Part shown: in pieces, positions 1 through 12,270 of the stretch | Position numbering within the stretch: position 1 is the stretch's first letter | Layout of the letters: every line of letters starts with the position of its first letter | Source: UASB124 sp041662445 | Lineage (GTDB): Bacteria > Babelota > Babeliae > Babelales > RVW-14 | Assembly: GCA_041662445.1 (NCBI GenBank) | Contig: JBAZSL010000002.1 | Coordinates: forward strand, 1 to 64,000 | Direction: 5' to 3' | Length of the DNA: 64,000 nt | Program-made: the position numbers and the translations under genes | Notes under the pieces: model-generated | Told to the model about the DNA's origin: nothing | The model's database searches: none | The model's input: only the letters and a program-made list of their open reading frames with translations

Positions 1-290
1 TTATCCTTAAGTCTTGTTGCGGGGAAGCAACTCAACTTAAGTTTGAGCAGTGGGTCGTTACTTGCATAGCATTTGTTTCTTACCACGCCCGAAGGACGTG
101 GCTTATTGGGTTAGAGTCAACGGAACCTAAGAATTTTTATTCTTGCCTGAGCTTGAGCGAATGGATTGGCGTACGCGGAGCACGCTGTAGGGTTTTGATA
201 GGGTGTTTTTGAACATTTTTTTACTTTCAATCATTAATGGTAATCACGGGATTATATCTGATATGTATCGCATATCAAATTTTTTAAATT
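1..290. other. Intergenic region at window edge with small hairpins
   Basis: I see no convincing gene here. There is a short hairpin with arms GTTGC/GCAAC near 17-31 and another with arms CCACG (83-87) and CGTGG (97-101). The second resembles the subterminal hairpins of IS200/IS605-type elements, but no transposase is visible in the window, so this is only a possibility. The region lies downstream of the minus-strand PilN-like gene and may hold the end of a gene outside the window. Confidence 0.4.
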
Positions 291-303
291 CTATATCCCG
301 TGA
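244..303. repeat. Nested inverted repeat at the 3' end of the PilN-like gene
   Basis: The outer arms CACGGGAT (245-252) and ATCCCGTG (295-302) are exact complements. An inner hairpin has arms GATATG (260-265) and CATATC (271-276). The outer right arm overlaps the stop codon region of the minus-strand gene ending at 291. It may act as a transcription terminator or mRNA-stabilising structure for that gene, but there is no clear T-tract on the minus-strand side, so the role is not settled. Confidence 0.45.
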
Positions 304-1166
304 ATCATAAACGCATACACCACAGGCGCTTTAGCCTCCGCCTTGATGCGTTTTTGTTTCGTCAGATTGGCAAGTGAAAACGTGAACAGCTTCTGCTGCG
401 TCGAGAGCTTTTTTACCCATGCATTAATTTCATGGGGCGTGGTGGTAGTGCCGGCCAACGAGATTGGGGGCGAATTTTTTCCTATGGTTACATGCACAAG
501 GTGCGCCGTTGCGGGAATGGTGTTGGCAATAGCGGTGTAGAGTTCTTCATAATTGGTGTTGTGTGTGGTGAGGGTGGCGAGCGCGGCGATCTTTTTTTTG
601 AGAGTGGCGTTTTCTTGTTCGATGGCATGGGATGATGCCACGGTGCGCTTGAGGCCATCAAGAGAGTTTGTGAGGTTGGCAATAGTTGACGTTGTCGTTG
701 CACGCGCACGAGAAAGTTGTGCATTGCGTGACGAGATTGCAAGCGATACTGTACAAAGGCACAATCCGCCGAGAACAAGCCAGCGATATGTCTGGTGGTA
801 GCGAGGTGGAAGCAATGCATCAAGTAAGTTTGGCCCATCGGCGACGGCGCTGATGCGTGTAATGGTGCAGGCACATTTACTTAAGCACAGCGCAAGAGAA
901 AGCAGTGCATAGCTGTCACCTTCTTCCAAAAATGGTGCGTGGATGGCGACGTTGGGATGTCTGAGGTTGCATGCGGTGATGAGCGCATCAACGTGGTGGG
1001 CAATGGCGGCAAGATTGACGACGTGGTGATTAACAATATCGGTCGACGCAAGCTGAATGGCGTTGAGATGCGGCGACTCATTGCCGTTGGACTTTTCGTT
1101 CGCTATTACTACTATTTCTTGTGGCGTTATACGCAGATGCAATAGTTGAGATCGTTGCGTTTTCAT
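291..1166 (-). CDS. PilN/GspL-like pilus or type II secretion assembly protein
   Basis: A 291-residue protein with one membrane segment at about residues 129-144, followed by a polar coiled-coil-like stretch (about 145-195, with the heptad-like EQENATLKKKIAAL) and a C-terminal domain containing TPHEINAWVKKL. This order is typical of PilN and of the C-terminal half of GspL, bitopic inner-membrane proteins of the type IV pilus/type II secretion assembly platform. The N-terminal 120 residues could be a shrunken PilM/GspL cytoplasmic domain, but no actin-like motif is clear. It starts 9 bp after the sugar kinase stop, so the two are probably co-transcribed. It would fit functionally with the pseudopilin cluster at 24-29 kb. 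The family call is moderate. Confidence 0.55.
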   Translation of the reverse strand: MKTQRSQLLHLRITPQEIVVIANEKSNGNESPHLNAIQLASTDIVNHHVVNLAAIAHHVDALITACNLRHPNVAIHAPFLEEGDSYALLSLALCLSKCACTITRISAVADGPNLLDALLPPRYHQTYRWLVLGGLCLCTVSLAISSRNAQLSRARATTTSTIANLTNSLDGLKRTVASSHAIEQENATLKKKIAALATLTTHNTNYEELYTAIANTIPATAHLVHVTIGKNSPPISLAGTTTTPHEINAWVKKLSTQQKLFTFSLANLTKQKRIKAEAKAPVVYAFMIHGI

Positions 1167-1175
1167 GATATCAAC

Positions 1176-2297
1176 CTAAAATTTTATGGTTTGCAAAAGA
1201 TTGTGAGGCACCTTCGTGATACGTTTTTTGATGTCATCATGCGTCAGAAGCCCTGCCTTTGCTCCCAAGCTGCACAAGACCGATGCACTATTAATAATGC
1301 CGCTTCGTAAAGCAGTTGGAACATCTTCTCCATGCAAAAGGCTTGCAACAAAACATGACCCAAAGGCATCACCAGCACCAACAGTATTAGTTACCTCGAT
1401 CTTCATGCTTGGATGGAAATACATCGTGTGATTGGTAACAACATAAACTCCGTTGGCACCATTGGTAACCACAACCGTGTGTGGTCCCATTGTTAAAACT
1501 TCTTGGAAAAATTTTGGCATGCTGAAATAGGCATCTTCGCAGTAGAGCGACATATTCATCAAGTATGGTTCAGCGCTTGGTGCATTGAGGGCGCAGGGGT
1601 TTTGTGAAGCAGAACCTTCAAACATCTTCTTATAGGTCTCATCTGTTTCCACAAGAGCGAGCATAAATGTACGCGCTTCGCTGCTATTAAGAATAAGAAT
1701 ATCGATGTCTTGGAGCGATTTTTTGAGCGTTAATGTTCCGGTAGCAAGTTGGCTTGTGCCAGGGTTGATGGCAACTGGAATTTTATGTTGTTTGGCAAAT
1801 GAGACGATATCGGGCAGAAGTTTTGCGGCATCATTACTTAATGATGTTATATACAATTGATTGGTTTTTTTTATTTCATCGAAGGGAAGTTTATCAAGTT
1901 CAAGATAACTATTGGCGCCACGATAGGCCAAAACGGTGCGATCGCCACGTATGGCATTAATAATGCATGATAAGCCGGTGCGATACGTATCTGTTTGATA
2001 AATGAATGCAGTGTTTACGCGCTCGCGTTGTAAGTCATTGATGACAAGTTGCCCTGCGGCATCGTTGCCAATAACGCAAAAGCAACTGGTATCAAAGCCA
2101 AGACGGCTGAATGAGGTAGCAGAGTTGGTAGCTCCGCCCCCGGTAAAATAATCTAAGTCTTCTATTTCTACTTTTTCACCCGATTCAAAGAGCATGTAGT
2201 TGTGGGTGAAATTTTTTTTGGTAATCGACATTACATCAGCGCCGGCATGGTGCAAAAAAATATCCTGCGTTGCGCCGCCTATGGTGAGAACTTTCAT
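1176..2297 (-). CDS. PfkB-family carbohydrate/nucleoside kinase
   Basis: 373 residues with both PfkB signatures: a Gly-rich substrate motif GGGATNSATSFSRLG at about 53-67 and the C-terminal NTVGAGDAFGSCF at about 304-316, where D310 is the expected catalytic base. PfkB enzymes phosphorylate sugars or nucleosides (ribokinase, adenosine kinase, fructokinase) in the cytoplasm. The arrangement is adenosine-kinase/ribokinase-like, but the substrate cannot be read from sequence. A segment at about 212-265 looks like an insertion relative to the compact family core. The ATG follows a strong AGAGGGGG ribosome site. First gene of a two-gene minus-strand operon with the PilN-like gene. Confidence 0.85.
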   Translation of the reverse strand: MKVLTIGGATQDIFLHHAGADVMSITKKNFTHNYMLFESGEKVEIEDLDYFTGGGATNSATSFSRLGFDTSCFCVIGNDAAGQLVINDLQRERVNTAFIYQTDTYRTGLSCIINAIRGDRTVLAYRGANSYLELDKLPFDEIKKTNQLYITSLSNDAAKLLPDIVSFAKQHKIPVAINPGTSQLATGTLTLKKSLQDIDILILNSSEARTFMLALVETDETYKKMFEGSASQNPCALNAPSAEPYLMNMSLYCEDAYFSMPKFFQEVLTMGPHTVVVTNGANGVYVVTNHTMYFHPSMKIEVTNTVGAGDAFGSCFVASLLHGEDVPTALRSGIINSASVLCSLGAKAGLLTHDDIKKRITKVPHNLLQTIKF

Positions 2298-2345
2298 GGT
2301 GAGCCCCCTCTTTGTGAAATCAGATTTTCATCGTTGTATTGCTTT

Positions 2346-2375
2346 ACTATAGCTGTTTTAGACGATTGAAGGCAA
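2346..2375 (-). promoter_or_regulatory. Candidate promoter for the PfkB kinase gene
   Basis: Read on the minus strand: a -35-like TTGCCT (2370-2375), an 18-bp spacer and a -10-like TATAGT (2346-2351), about 50 bp upstream of the kinase ATG. Sequence match only. Confidence 0.4.
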
Positions 2376-2390
2376 GATTGTCGATGTGAT

Positions 2391-2439
2391 ACTGTGTTCC
2401 AAAAAAAACTGACCATGGTAGGCTGCCTTAGAACACAGT
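2391..2439. repeat. 9-bp perfect inverted repeat upstream of the FkbM gene
   Basis: ACTGTGTTC (2391-2399) and GAACACAGT (2431-2439) are exact complements separated by 31 bp. The repeat lies in the leader between the divergent kinase and FkbM genes. It could be an operator half-site pair or an mRNA leader hairpin. No T-tract follows, so it is unlikely to be a terminator. Confidence 0.4.
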
Positions 2440-2473
2440 TAGACCAGTGGGTGTTCTGATATACGGAGAGAGT

Positions 2474-3439
2474 ATGATGTGGGCATGTCGAGGAAGAATC
2501 GTTAAAAGCGTAGGCGCGTTTGCGATTTTTGTGGTGATGATCTTAAGCGTAACGGCCCTTGTTCTAAGTATGCGATCTCCTGGGGGAATTGGATATCTTG
2601 CCGAGGCGGCTCACTTTGTTCTTCGAATTTTTGTTGTTAAGCCAGCGTCGTCAGCTATTCCCCGCGGGAAGAAGTTGATGACGATGACGCGCTTGGTAGT
2701 TGCACCTCTTATTGAAAAAGATGTTTCTGCAACGCGCCCTCAGCGAGTTATCGATTTTCAGGTGTATTTTCTTAATCATTTTTCTTCACGGATTTTGTTC
2801 TCAGAGATTTTTGTCGACGAATGTTATTACTTTACATCATCGAATCCAAAGCCATTTATTATCGATGGCGGTGGGAATATTGGGATGGCTTCGCTCTATT
2901 TTAAGGCACTCTATCCTGATGCCCAGATACTGATCTTTGAACCGGGTCGACACTGCTTTGATGTGTTGCGAAGAAACATGGAGGCAAACAATATTACGCA
3001 GGTGCAGCTTATTAATAAGGCGCTCAGCAATAAGAATGGAGAAACTGCGCTTTTTGGCGGTGATGGCGCCATGGGTGCATCGCTTTTTGCGCAGGGCGGT
3101 GATGGCGGCGCACAAGGGCTTTCGTGTACGGTTGCATGTGCAAAACTGTCTGACTATGTGACTCGACCTGTTGATCTTCTGAAGCTGGATGTAGAAGGTT
3201 CTGAGCATATGGTGCTTGATGACCTTGTTGCTTCGGGCAAGTTGCGGCTGATCAGGCAAATGGTGCTTGAGTACCATCATCATGGTGGCGGTAAACGCGA
3301 AGATTTATTGGGGAATTTTTTGGCGACGCTTGAGCGGCATAACTTTGGCTACCAGATAAAATTGTGTAATCGTGGGAATGATCTTTGTGACGCACAAAAT
3401 TTAATTATTCATGCCTATAACAAAGCTTTGTTGGCGTAA
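2474..3439 (+). CDS. Membrane-anchored FkbM-family methyltransferase (copy 1)
   Basis: About 321 residues. An N-terminal hydrophobic segment (about 12-32) looks like a signal anchor, followed by an SAM-dependent FkbM methyltransferase domain: motif I PFIIDGGGNIGMASLYF near residues 127-143, then LIFEPGRHCFDVL and a motif near the C-terminal third, PVDLLKLDVEGSE. FkbM enzymes O-methylate sugars or polyketides. An upstream GTG (2447) is open, but GGAG at 2465-2468 places initiation at ATG 2474 or 2477. It is followed after 27 bp by a paralogue with the same layout. The membrane anchor suggests action on envelope glycans or lipids; the substrate is unknown. Confidence 0.8.
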   Translation: MMWACRGRIVKSVGAFAIFVVMILSVTALVLSMRSPGGIGYLAEAAHFVLRIFVVKPASSAIPRGKKLMTMTRLVVAPLIEKDVSATRPQRVIDFQVYFLNHFSSRILFSEIFVDECYYFTSSNPKPFIIDGGGNIGMASLYFKALYPDAQILIFEPGRHCFDVLRRNMEANNITQVQLINKALSNKNGETALFGGDGAMGASLFAQGGDGGAQGLSCTVACAKLSDYVTRPVDLLKLDVEGSEHMVLDDLVASGKLRLIRQMVLEYHHHGGGKREDLLGNFLATLERHNFGYQIKLCNRGNDLCDAQNLIIHAYNKALLA

Positions 3440-3466
3440 AATTGTTTGAGGCAAAGGGGAATGTAT

Positions 3467-4450
3467 ATGTGCCCTTGTTGGTGTTCAAAAGTTATCAAGA
3501 GAATTTTTTATGGCGTTATCCTCGGTTTTGGCCTCACGATAGGCGGGGTGGTACTGCTCAGTATGCGAGCCGGACTTGGGGCGGGATACATCTTTGACAG
3601 CAAGAAGCAGCTGATGAAAGTACTGCTGCTGCGGCGTTTTGGGCCTAAGAGCATAGCGACCTCAACGCTTATTGGTACGTATCTGAAACTAACGACTAAA
3701 GCTCTTTTTACGCAGCAGGACGCGATCCATTGTGAACATATCCTTGGTTACAACGTCCATTTTTACGATTATGTAGACTTTCGGTACCTGTTTGCCGAGG
3801 TTTTTGGTAACGAAGAGTACTATTTTACGGCCAAGACCAAGAACCCTTTTATTATTGATTGTGGTGCGAATATTGGTATGGCGACGTTGTATTTCAAAAT
3901 GCTCTATCCTGATGCCCAAATTCTTGCTTTTGAACCATCGCGGTTGTGCTTTGATGTGCTTCAAAAAAATATAACAACAAATAACCTTTCAACTGTTACT
4001 GCAATCAACAAAGCACTTTCAAACTATAAAGGGAAAGCTACGTTGCTTGATGCTTCATGCGGTAAGGGGAATTTGTGTGCAACGATGCTTTTTGATAAAG
4101 CCGAACAGAGGGCATCATATCTTATGCCGATCGAGTGCGACCTCCTTTCTACCTATATAACCAAGCCGGTCGATTTGCTGAAACTAGACATAGAGGGGGG
4201 TGAACGAGCCGTTTTTGAGGACTTGGACCGCAATGGTAAGTTCCCACTTATTAAGGAGATGGTTCTTGAATACCACCACCACATCCCTGCGGAAAGAGAA
4301 ATTGATGCTCTTGGGACGTTTTTGGCAACCCTGGAGCGCTATAATTTTGGCTATCAAATCATGGGGTGTGCAACTCAGATGGGGTACCAATATGAGCTCC
4401 TGGGCGGGCAAGCGCTTATTATCCATGCCTACCAAAAAATAAATAAGTAA
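3467..4450 (+). CDS. Membrane-anchored FkbM-family methyltransferase (copy 2)
   Basis: About 327 residues, clearly paralogous to the preceding gene: an N-terminal membrane segment (ILGFGLTIGGVVLLS), then PFIIDCGANIGMATLYF, a shared YPDAQIL stretch with FEPSRLCFDVL, PVDLLKLDIEGGE, and a matching end with EMVLEYHHH and NFGYQI. Open TTG (3446) and ATG (3461) codons lie upstream. AGGGGA at 3455-3460 is ideally spaced (6 bp) for ATG 3467, so I use that start. It probably arose by tandem duplication and may methylate a related position of the same glycan. It ends just before the rRNA promoters. Confidence 0.8.
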   Translation: MCPCWCSKVIKRIFYGVILGFGLTIGGVVLLSMRAGLGAGYIFDSKKQLMKVLLLRRFGPKSIATSTLIGTYLKLTTKALFTQQDAIHCEHILGYNVHFYDYVDFRYLFAEVFGNEEYYFTAKTKNPFIIDCGANIGMATLYFKMLYPDAQILAFEPSRLCFDVLQKNITTNNLSTVTAINKALSNYKGKATLLDASCGKGNLCATMLFDKAEQRASYLMPIECDLLSTYITKPVDLLKLDIEGGERAVFEDLDRNGKFPLIKEMVLEYHHHIPAEREIDALGTFLATLERYNFGYQIMGCATQMGYQYELLGGQALIIHAYQKINK

Positions 4451-4467
4451 TTTTGTTAAAAATTTTC

Positions 4468-4496
4468 TTTGCATAATCACTTTTTACACATATACT
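4468..4496 (+). promoter_or_regulatory. rRNA promoter P1
   Basis: TTTGCA (4468-4473), a 17-bp spacer, TATACT (4491-4496): a good sigma-70-type match about 250 bp upstream of the 16S gene. The upstream flank is AT-rich, as expected of an UP element. Predicted start of transcription near 4503. Confidence 0.65.
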
Positions 4497-4582
4497 ATGA
4501 CCCGTTGAAATTAAGAAATTGCTCGAAGCCTTCTTCAGCCACAAAGAGTGATAAAAAACTTAAAAAAAGTTGAAGAAAAAAC

Positions 4583-4611
4583 TTGCAATTCGAAAAGGAA
4601 AGCCTTAAACT
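4583..4611 (+). promoter_or_regulatory. Candidate rRNA promoter P2
   Basis: TTGCAA (4583-4588), a 17-bp spacer, TAAACT (4606-4611). Tandem P1/P2 promoters are common for rRNA operons. The -10 match is weaker than P1. Confidence 0.5.
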
Positions 4612-4684
4612 ACTTTCGCTTTCAAAGTTAAAGTAAAAAGTGAAGAAAAGGTCGGGTAAGTAGGGAAAAATTCATTATCTTTGA

Positions 4685-4744
4685 CATATACGTTACGAAC
4701 CAAAGGTAATAAAAGTTACCTGAGGGTGATGGCTCTTTAAAATT
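4685..4744 (+). promoter_or_regulatory. Pre-16S processing stem (5' half) and boxA-like element
   Basis: Three segments here pair with the spacer after 16S: 4685-4692 with 6392-6399 (one G-U), TACGAACCA at 4694-4702 with TGGTTCGTA at 6378-6386, and CCTGAGGGTGA at 4719-4729 with TCACCCTCAGG at 6354-6364. This is the classic double-stranded RNase III site that brackets 16S. A local hairpin (GGTAA/TTACC, about 4705-4720) interrupts it. GGCTCTTTAAAATT at 4731-4744 resembles the boxA antitermination element. Confidence 0.7.
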
Positions 4745-4745
4745 C

Positions 4746-6285
<1,540 letters not shown>

Positions 6286-6482
6286 CGAGGGAGTAAAACC
6301 TGTTCACTTCATTTCGATGTTGTGAACAACTTTAATTAGGTGTATACAAGAGTTCACCCTCAGGTTTTTTTTAACAATGGTTCGTATAAAACGTGTATGA
6401 AATAAAAAATTTCTGATCTTTGAAATGTGTGTAAATGTCCAAGAGTAATTGAGTTTTGAATTAAGCGGCAATGAGAGATTTG
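6286..6482 (+). other. 16S-23S internal transcribed spacer without tRNA
   Basis: About 200 bp. I looked for tRNA-Ile/Ala-type sequences and found none. It holds a local hairpin GTTCAC/GTGAAC (6302-6326) and the 3' halves of the 16S processing stem (6354-6399). It also holds GATCTTTGAAATG near 6416, which resembles a sequence just upstream of 16S (ATCTTTGACATAT near 4677) and may be a boxA-like or processing element for 23S. Confidence 0.75.
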
Positions 6483-9485
<3,003 letters not shown>

Positions 9486-9568
9486 CTATAATAATCAAAT
9501 AACAAATGAGCTGAAGACTTTCATTGCAGGCAATTCAAAAAATTATTCTCTTGTACGCATTTACAATA

Positions 9569-9610
9569 AAATTCTGCCGGTGGCGTCGTAAGATTTCACC
9601 GGCAGAATTT
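9569..9610 (+). other. 14-bp perfect hairpin in the 23S-5S spacer
   Basis: AAATTCTGCCGGTG (9569-9582) and CACCGGCAGAATTT (9597-9610) are perfect complements around a 14-nt loop. It sits about 80 bp after 23S and 36 bp before 5S. There is no T-run after it, so a processing signal fits better than a terminator. Confidence 0.6.
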
Positions 9611-9646
9611 AACACAAAAAAAGATCATATGAAATGTATAGAAAAT

Positions 9647-9762
9647 TTCTGGTGGCCATAGTCGTGGGGAAACACCCGTTCCCATTCCGAATACGGCAGT
9701 TAAGCTCACGACGCCGACGGTACTTGGCTGGAGACGGCCCGGAAGAATAGGTACTGCCAGAT
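9647..9762 (+). rRNA. rrf: 5S ribosomal RNA
   Basis: TCTGGTGGCCATAG at 9648 and GTACTGCCAGA ending at 9761 form the terminal helix I (TCTGG/CCAGA). The internal CCCGTTCCCATTCCGAAT (loop C region) and the AAGCTC stretch are typical of bacterial 5S. About 115 nt. It is the last gene of the rRNA operon and is followed at once by a terminator. Confidence 0.95.
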
Positions 9763-9765
9763 TAT

Positions 9766-9805
9766 AAAAAGCCTTACGATATAAAAGTCGTGAGGCTTTT
9801 TTTTT
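9766..9805 (+). terminator. Rho-independent terminator of the rRNA operon
   Basis: Stem AAAAAGCCTTACGA with TCGTGAGGCTTTTT (one G-U pair), an 8-nt loop, then a run of T up to 9805. Confidence 0.9.
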
Positions 9806-9925
9806 GTGCGGCTTTTCCTGTCGCCTCTGTGGTAAGCTTAAATGTTGAAAGCTAAGGATATTTTATAGGTCTTAAAAAAAGGAGATCTTTTAAGGCTCGT
9901 GAAGGGGAAGAAAGAGAGGGGTGTT

Positions 9926-10723
9926 ATGGATGCAAATATGATGAAAATCATACAAAAAATAACATTGCTGTGTTCAGCTTGCTTCACAATTTCAGTGCTG
10001 AGTGCATCGTTACCAGACATTGAGCCGCAAGATGCCGAAGATTCAACAACCATCAGAATTGGTAAAAAAGTACAAAATTTCAAGTTGATTTTGCAGCGTG
10101 AAGCGTGTGTTCGTGCGCTTTCTGATGATCTTGATCAGGTCGTTTCATTAATTCGAAATATAATAGGCAGGCTAATAATACAAGAAGGCCTTTCGCAGGA
10201 TCTCCAGGCTGATCTGCTGCTCGATATCGAAAAATTAGAAACCGATGATCTTGAGCATTTTTGCAGGTATCTCGCGTTGTTTAATCTGCGCGAGGTTGAA
10301 ATGCCTGATGTTCAAACGTTACAAGAAAAATTTGGTGATATTATACCATCAGATTCTGACGAATTGTTGAGCAATGTTATAGCACAACTCGCCCAATGGT
10401 TAGGTTCGAAAAAGATACGTATGGCAGCACTGATGCTAGCCGTTGAGTATGTTCTTGCATTGGTTACGTGGTTGGAGCAGCGTAAGCATGACGTAGAATT
10501 ATCGGTTGAGAAGCGGCGTATAAAATTAATTTTAACTGCAATCTTTAAAGGTGATGAATCCACAACTGCAGAAACGTTTGATGCTGTTATAAAAGTTTTA
10601 AATTGGAAGATCGTGCAAAAAAATCCTGATATTGCTGATGAAAAATCTACGGAGGTTGTTCATAAAGGCATGCGCAAACCAATTTGCCGGATATGCGAAA
10701 TTTCGTCATGTAGTATCATGTAG
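9926..10723 (+). CDS. Exported protein of unknown function, paralogous to the next gene
   Basis: About 265 residues; I do not recognise a domain. The N-terminus (KIIQKITLLCSACFTISVLSA-S) is a signal peptide. The body is largely helical and acidic. It shares blocks with the following gene: PDVQTLQEKF versus PDVKTLQARF, LAQWLGSKKIRMA versus LAQFLDAKDMKFS, and ILTAIFKGDES versus FLATIFAGDDS, so the pair is a tandem duplication that diverged. The C-terminus is Cys-rich (CRICEISSC). An upstream GTG at 9899 is open, but AGAGGGG before ATG 9926 sets the start. First gene of the exported-protein island, about 120 bp after the rRNA terminator. Confidence 0.7.
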   Translation: MDANMMKIIQKITLLCSACFTISVLSASLPDIEPQDAEDSTTIRIGKKVQNFKLILQREACVRALSDDLDQVVSLIRNIIGRLIIQEGLSQDLQADLLLDIEKLETDDLEHFCRYLALFNLREVEMPDVQTLQEKFGDIIPSDSDELLSNVIAQLAQWLGSKKIRMAALMLAVEYVLALVTWLEQRKHDVELSVEKRRIKLILTAIFKGDESTTAETFDAVIKVLNWKIVQKNPDIADEKSTEVVHKGMRKPICRICEISSCSIM

Positions 10724-10749
10724 GCACTTTGGTAGGAGAGGACAATTTA

Positions 10750-11316
10750 ATGAGTCTTATGAATGTCAAAATTATTCACAACGCATTTTATGCGAGCATA
10801 GTTTTTTTTGCGCTACCATCGCTCAATGCCATGCTCATAGAGCCTATTTCGTTTGTGTCTTCGCAGGGAGCAGCGCAATGCATACATGCAAGCGGGCTGG
10901 GAGATCGTCTTGATGCCTCTATCTGTGACCGCCTTTATGCCTACTCAAAACTTCTCAATCCACAGATTGTTAAACTTCCTGATGTTAAAACATTGCAAGC
11001 ACGTTTTAAGATATTTGTGTCGCCGGAAAAAGATAAGCTAGAATATACAGCTGCAAACAAACTGGCTCAATTTTTGGATGCCAAGGACATGAAGTTTTCT
11101 CGTGTGATGGTTGCAGTTGAAATGACGGTTGATGCGATTATTAATGAGGTAATTGCTCAAAATTCATATAGCGCGGATGATATAGACGGGGAGGGGCTCA
11201 CAACACAATACATAATGTTGTTTTTAGCGACAATTTTTGCAGGTGATGATTCCAAGGCTCAAAGTGCTTTGGAGTCGTACATGCAGATATCCGGGATATC
11301 GAGCGAGGCAAAATAG
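10750..11316 (+). CDS. Exported protein of unknown function (paralogue of preceding gene)
   Basis: About 188 residues with a signal peptide ending LPSLNA-M, followed by the conserved blocks PDVKTLQARF, LAQFLDAKDM and ATIFAGDDS shared with the preceding gene. It lacks that gene's Cys-rich tail and part of its N-terminal region. Start at ATG 10750 after GGAGAGG; the open TTG at 10729 is not needed. No enzymatic motif is seen. Secretion and duplication within the island suggest an accessory role toward the host, which is inference. Confidence 0.68.
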   Translation: MSLMNVKIIHNAFYASIVFFALPSLNAMLIEPISFVSSQGAAQCIHASGLGDRLDASICDRLYAYSKLLNPQIVKLPDVKTLQARFKIFVSPEKDKLEYTAANKLAQFLDAKDMKFSRVMVAVEMTVDAIINEVIAQNSYSADDIDGEGLTTQYIMLFLATIFAGDDSKAQSALESYMQISGISSEAK

Positions 11317-11399
11317 TGAGATTTTGTGTTACCAGCGATTATAATAACGGAGGCTGCTTGTTATTTTATTATTTGTCCTCATGTGTAAGGGTTTGTGCA

Positions 11400-11738
11400 A
11401 TGAAGGTGAAGAAGTTATGTGTGCTTGCTGTTGTTATGGGCGTTACAATGTCACCGCTTTCGGCGATGCGCAAGGTCGTGGTTCTCGATAACTGCCCGTA
11501 CCAAAAGCTCATTGGCAGGCTTGCTGATGTCGCAGGGACGGTGCAAGAGGTTTTTCGTATTGATGATATTTGGAAGACCCCAAAAGCACTAAAAATTCCG
11601 CCAATTAGCATATACATGGCAACAACGCAGTACAATCCACTTTATGGAACAGTTTATTATGTGAGTATTGATGGGCTTGGATACTGTCTTCACCATTCAT
11701 GGCTCAAAAAAGTAGATGATGAAGACGTCAAAGAATGA
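11400..11738 (+). CDS. Small exported protein, paralogue of the next gene
   Basis: About 112 residues with a signal peptide (KLCVLAVVMGVTMSPLSA-M). The mature part contains GTVQEVFRID and a C-terminal GYCLHHSWLKKV, matching GTVKEVLGID and CYCFHESWLKIM in the next gene. The frame is open further upstream to 11316, but the hydrophobic core directly follows ATG 11400, so I start there. Function unknown. The conserved Cys/His/Trp cluster near the C-terminus is the only candidate functional motif. Confidence 0.6.
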   Translation: MKVKKLCVLAVVMGVTMSPLSAMRKVVVLDNCPYQKLIGRLADVAGTVQEVFRIDDIWKTPKALKIPPISIYMATTQYNPLYGTVYYVSIDGLGYCLHHSWLKKVDDEDVKE

Positions 11739-11772
11739 AATTTTTGTAGGGGTTGAAAAAGGAGCTTTGGCA

Positions 11773-12234
11773 ATGAAAACGATCAAACTTTTGGTTCTTA
11801 GTATGGTGGCAATGTGTGCCATGTCGATGTTGTCTGCAACGTACTATGCTCGTGTTACTGGCGGTTATGAGCATCTTGTGGACAAAGTTTTTATTATTGA
11901 AGGAACGGTTAAGGAAGTTCTTGGTATAGATGAAAAGGGCCTATGGTCTCCATTGAGTTCAGTACTTGATCCAACTATCAAATTGTATCTGGATCAGAAT
12001 CCGCCGTTCCAAGGGCGTGTTTTCTGTGGGCATGATGGAGATATTTGTTACTGCTTTCATGAATCGTGGTTAAAAATTATGGACCCAGATGAAGCACAAT
12101 GCGAATTGGAGCAGCAAGAGGAAGTGATAATTTGGGTTAGCCCCAATGGAACTTTGTTTAGTTCGAATCAAAAAACTTATAATGAATCTGATTCTGATCG
12201 CGAGTCCATAACTTCTACGTTGGTCGAGAGTTAA
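11773..12234 (+). CDS. Exported protein, paralogue of the preceding gene
   Basis: About 153 residues. Signal peptide KTIKLLVLSMVAMCAMSMLSA-T, then a domain shared with the preceding protein (GTVKEVLGID, CYCFHESWLKIM) and an extra acidic, Ser-rich tail ending SDRESITSTLVES. GGAG at 11761-11764, 8 bp before ATG 11773, decides the start over ATG 11716, which overlaps the upstream gene. Unknown function; second member of a two-gene tandem family. Confidence 0.65.
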   Translation: MKTIKLLVLSMVAMCAMSMLSATYYARVTGGYEHLVDKVFIIEGTVKEVLGIDEKGLWSPLSSVLDPTIKLYLDQNPPFQGRVFCGHDGDICYCFHESWLKIMDPDEAQCELEQQEEVIIWVSPNGTLFSSNQKTYNESDSDRESITSTLVES

Positions 12235-12270
12235 TATGGGGCCTGAACCCGAATAGGAGAAAAAAGAACA

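Noticed and set aside
79..105. End of an IS200/IS605 element
   Set aside because: Only a short hairpin resembles such ends; there is no TnpA or TnpB and no second end in the window.
291..1145. Plus-strand frames opposite the PilN-like gene
   Set aside because: They are shadows of a minus-strand gene that has a plausible domain order and operon context.
6286..6482. tRNA-Ile or tRNA-Ala in the rRNA spacer
   Set aside because: No cloverleaf or GGTTCGAATC-type T-arm is present.
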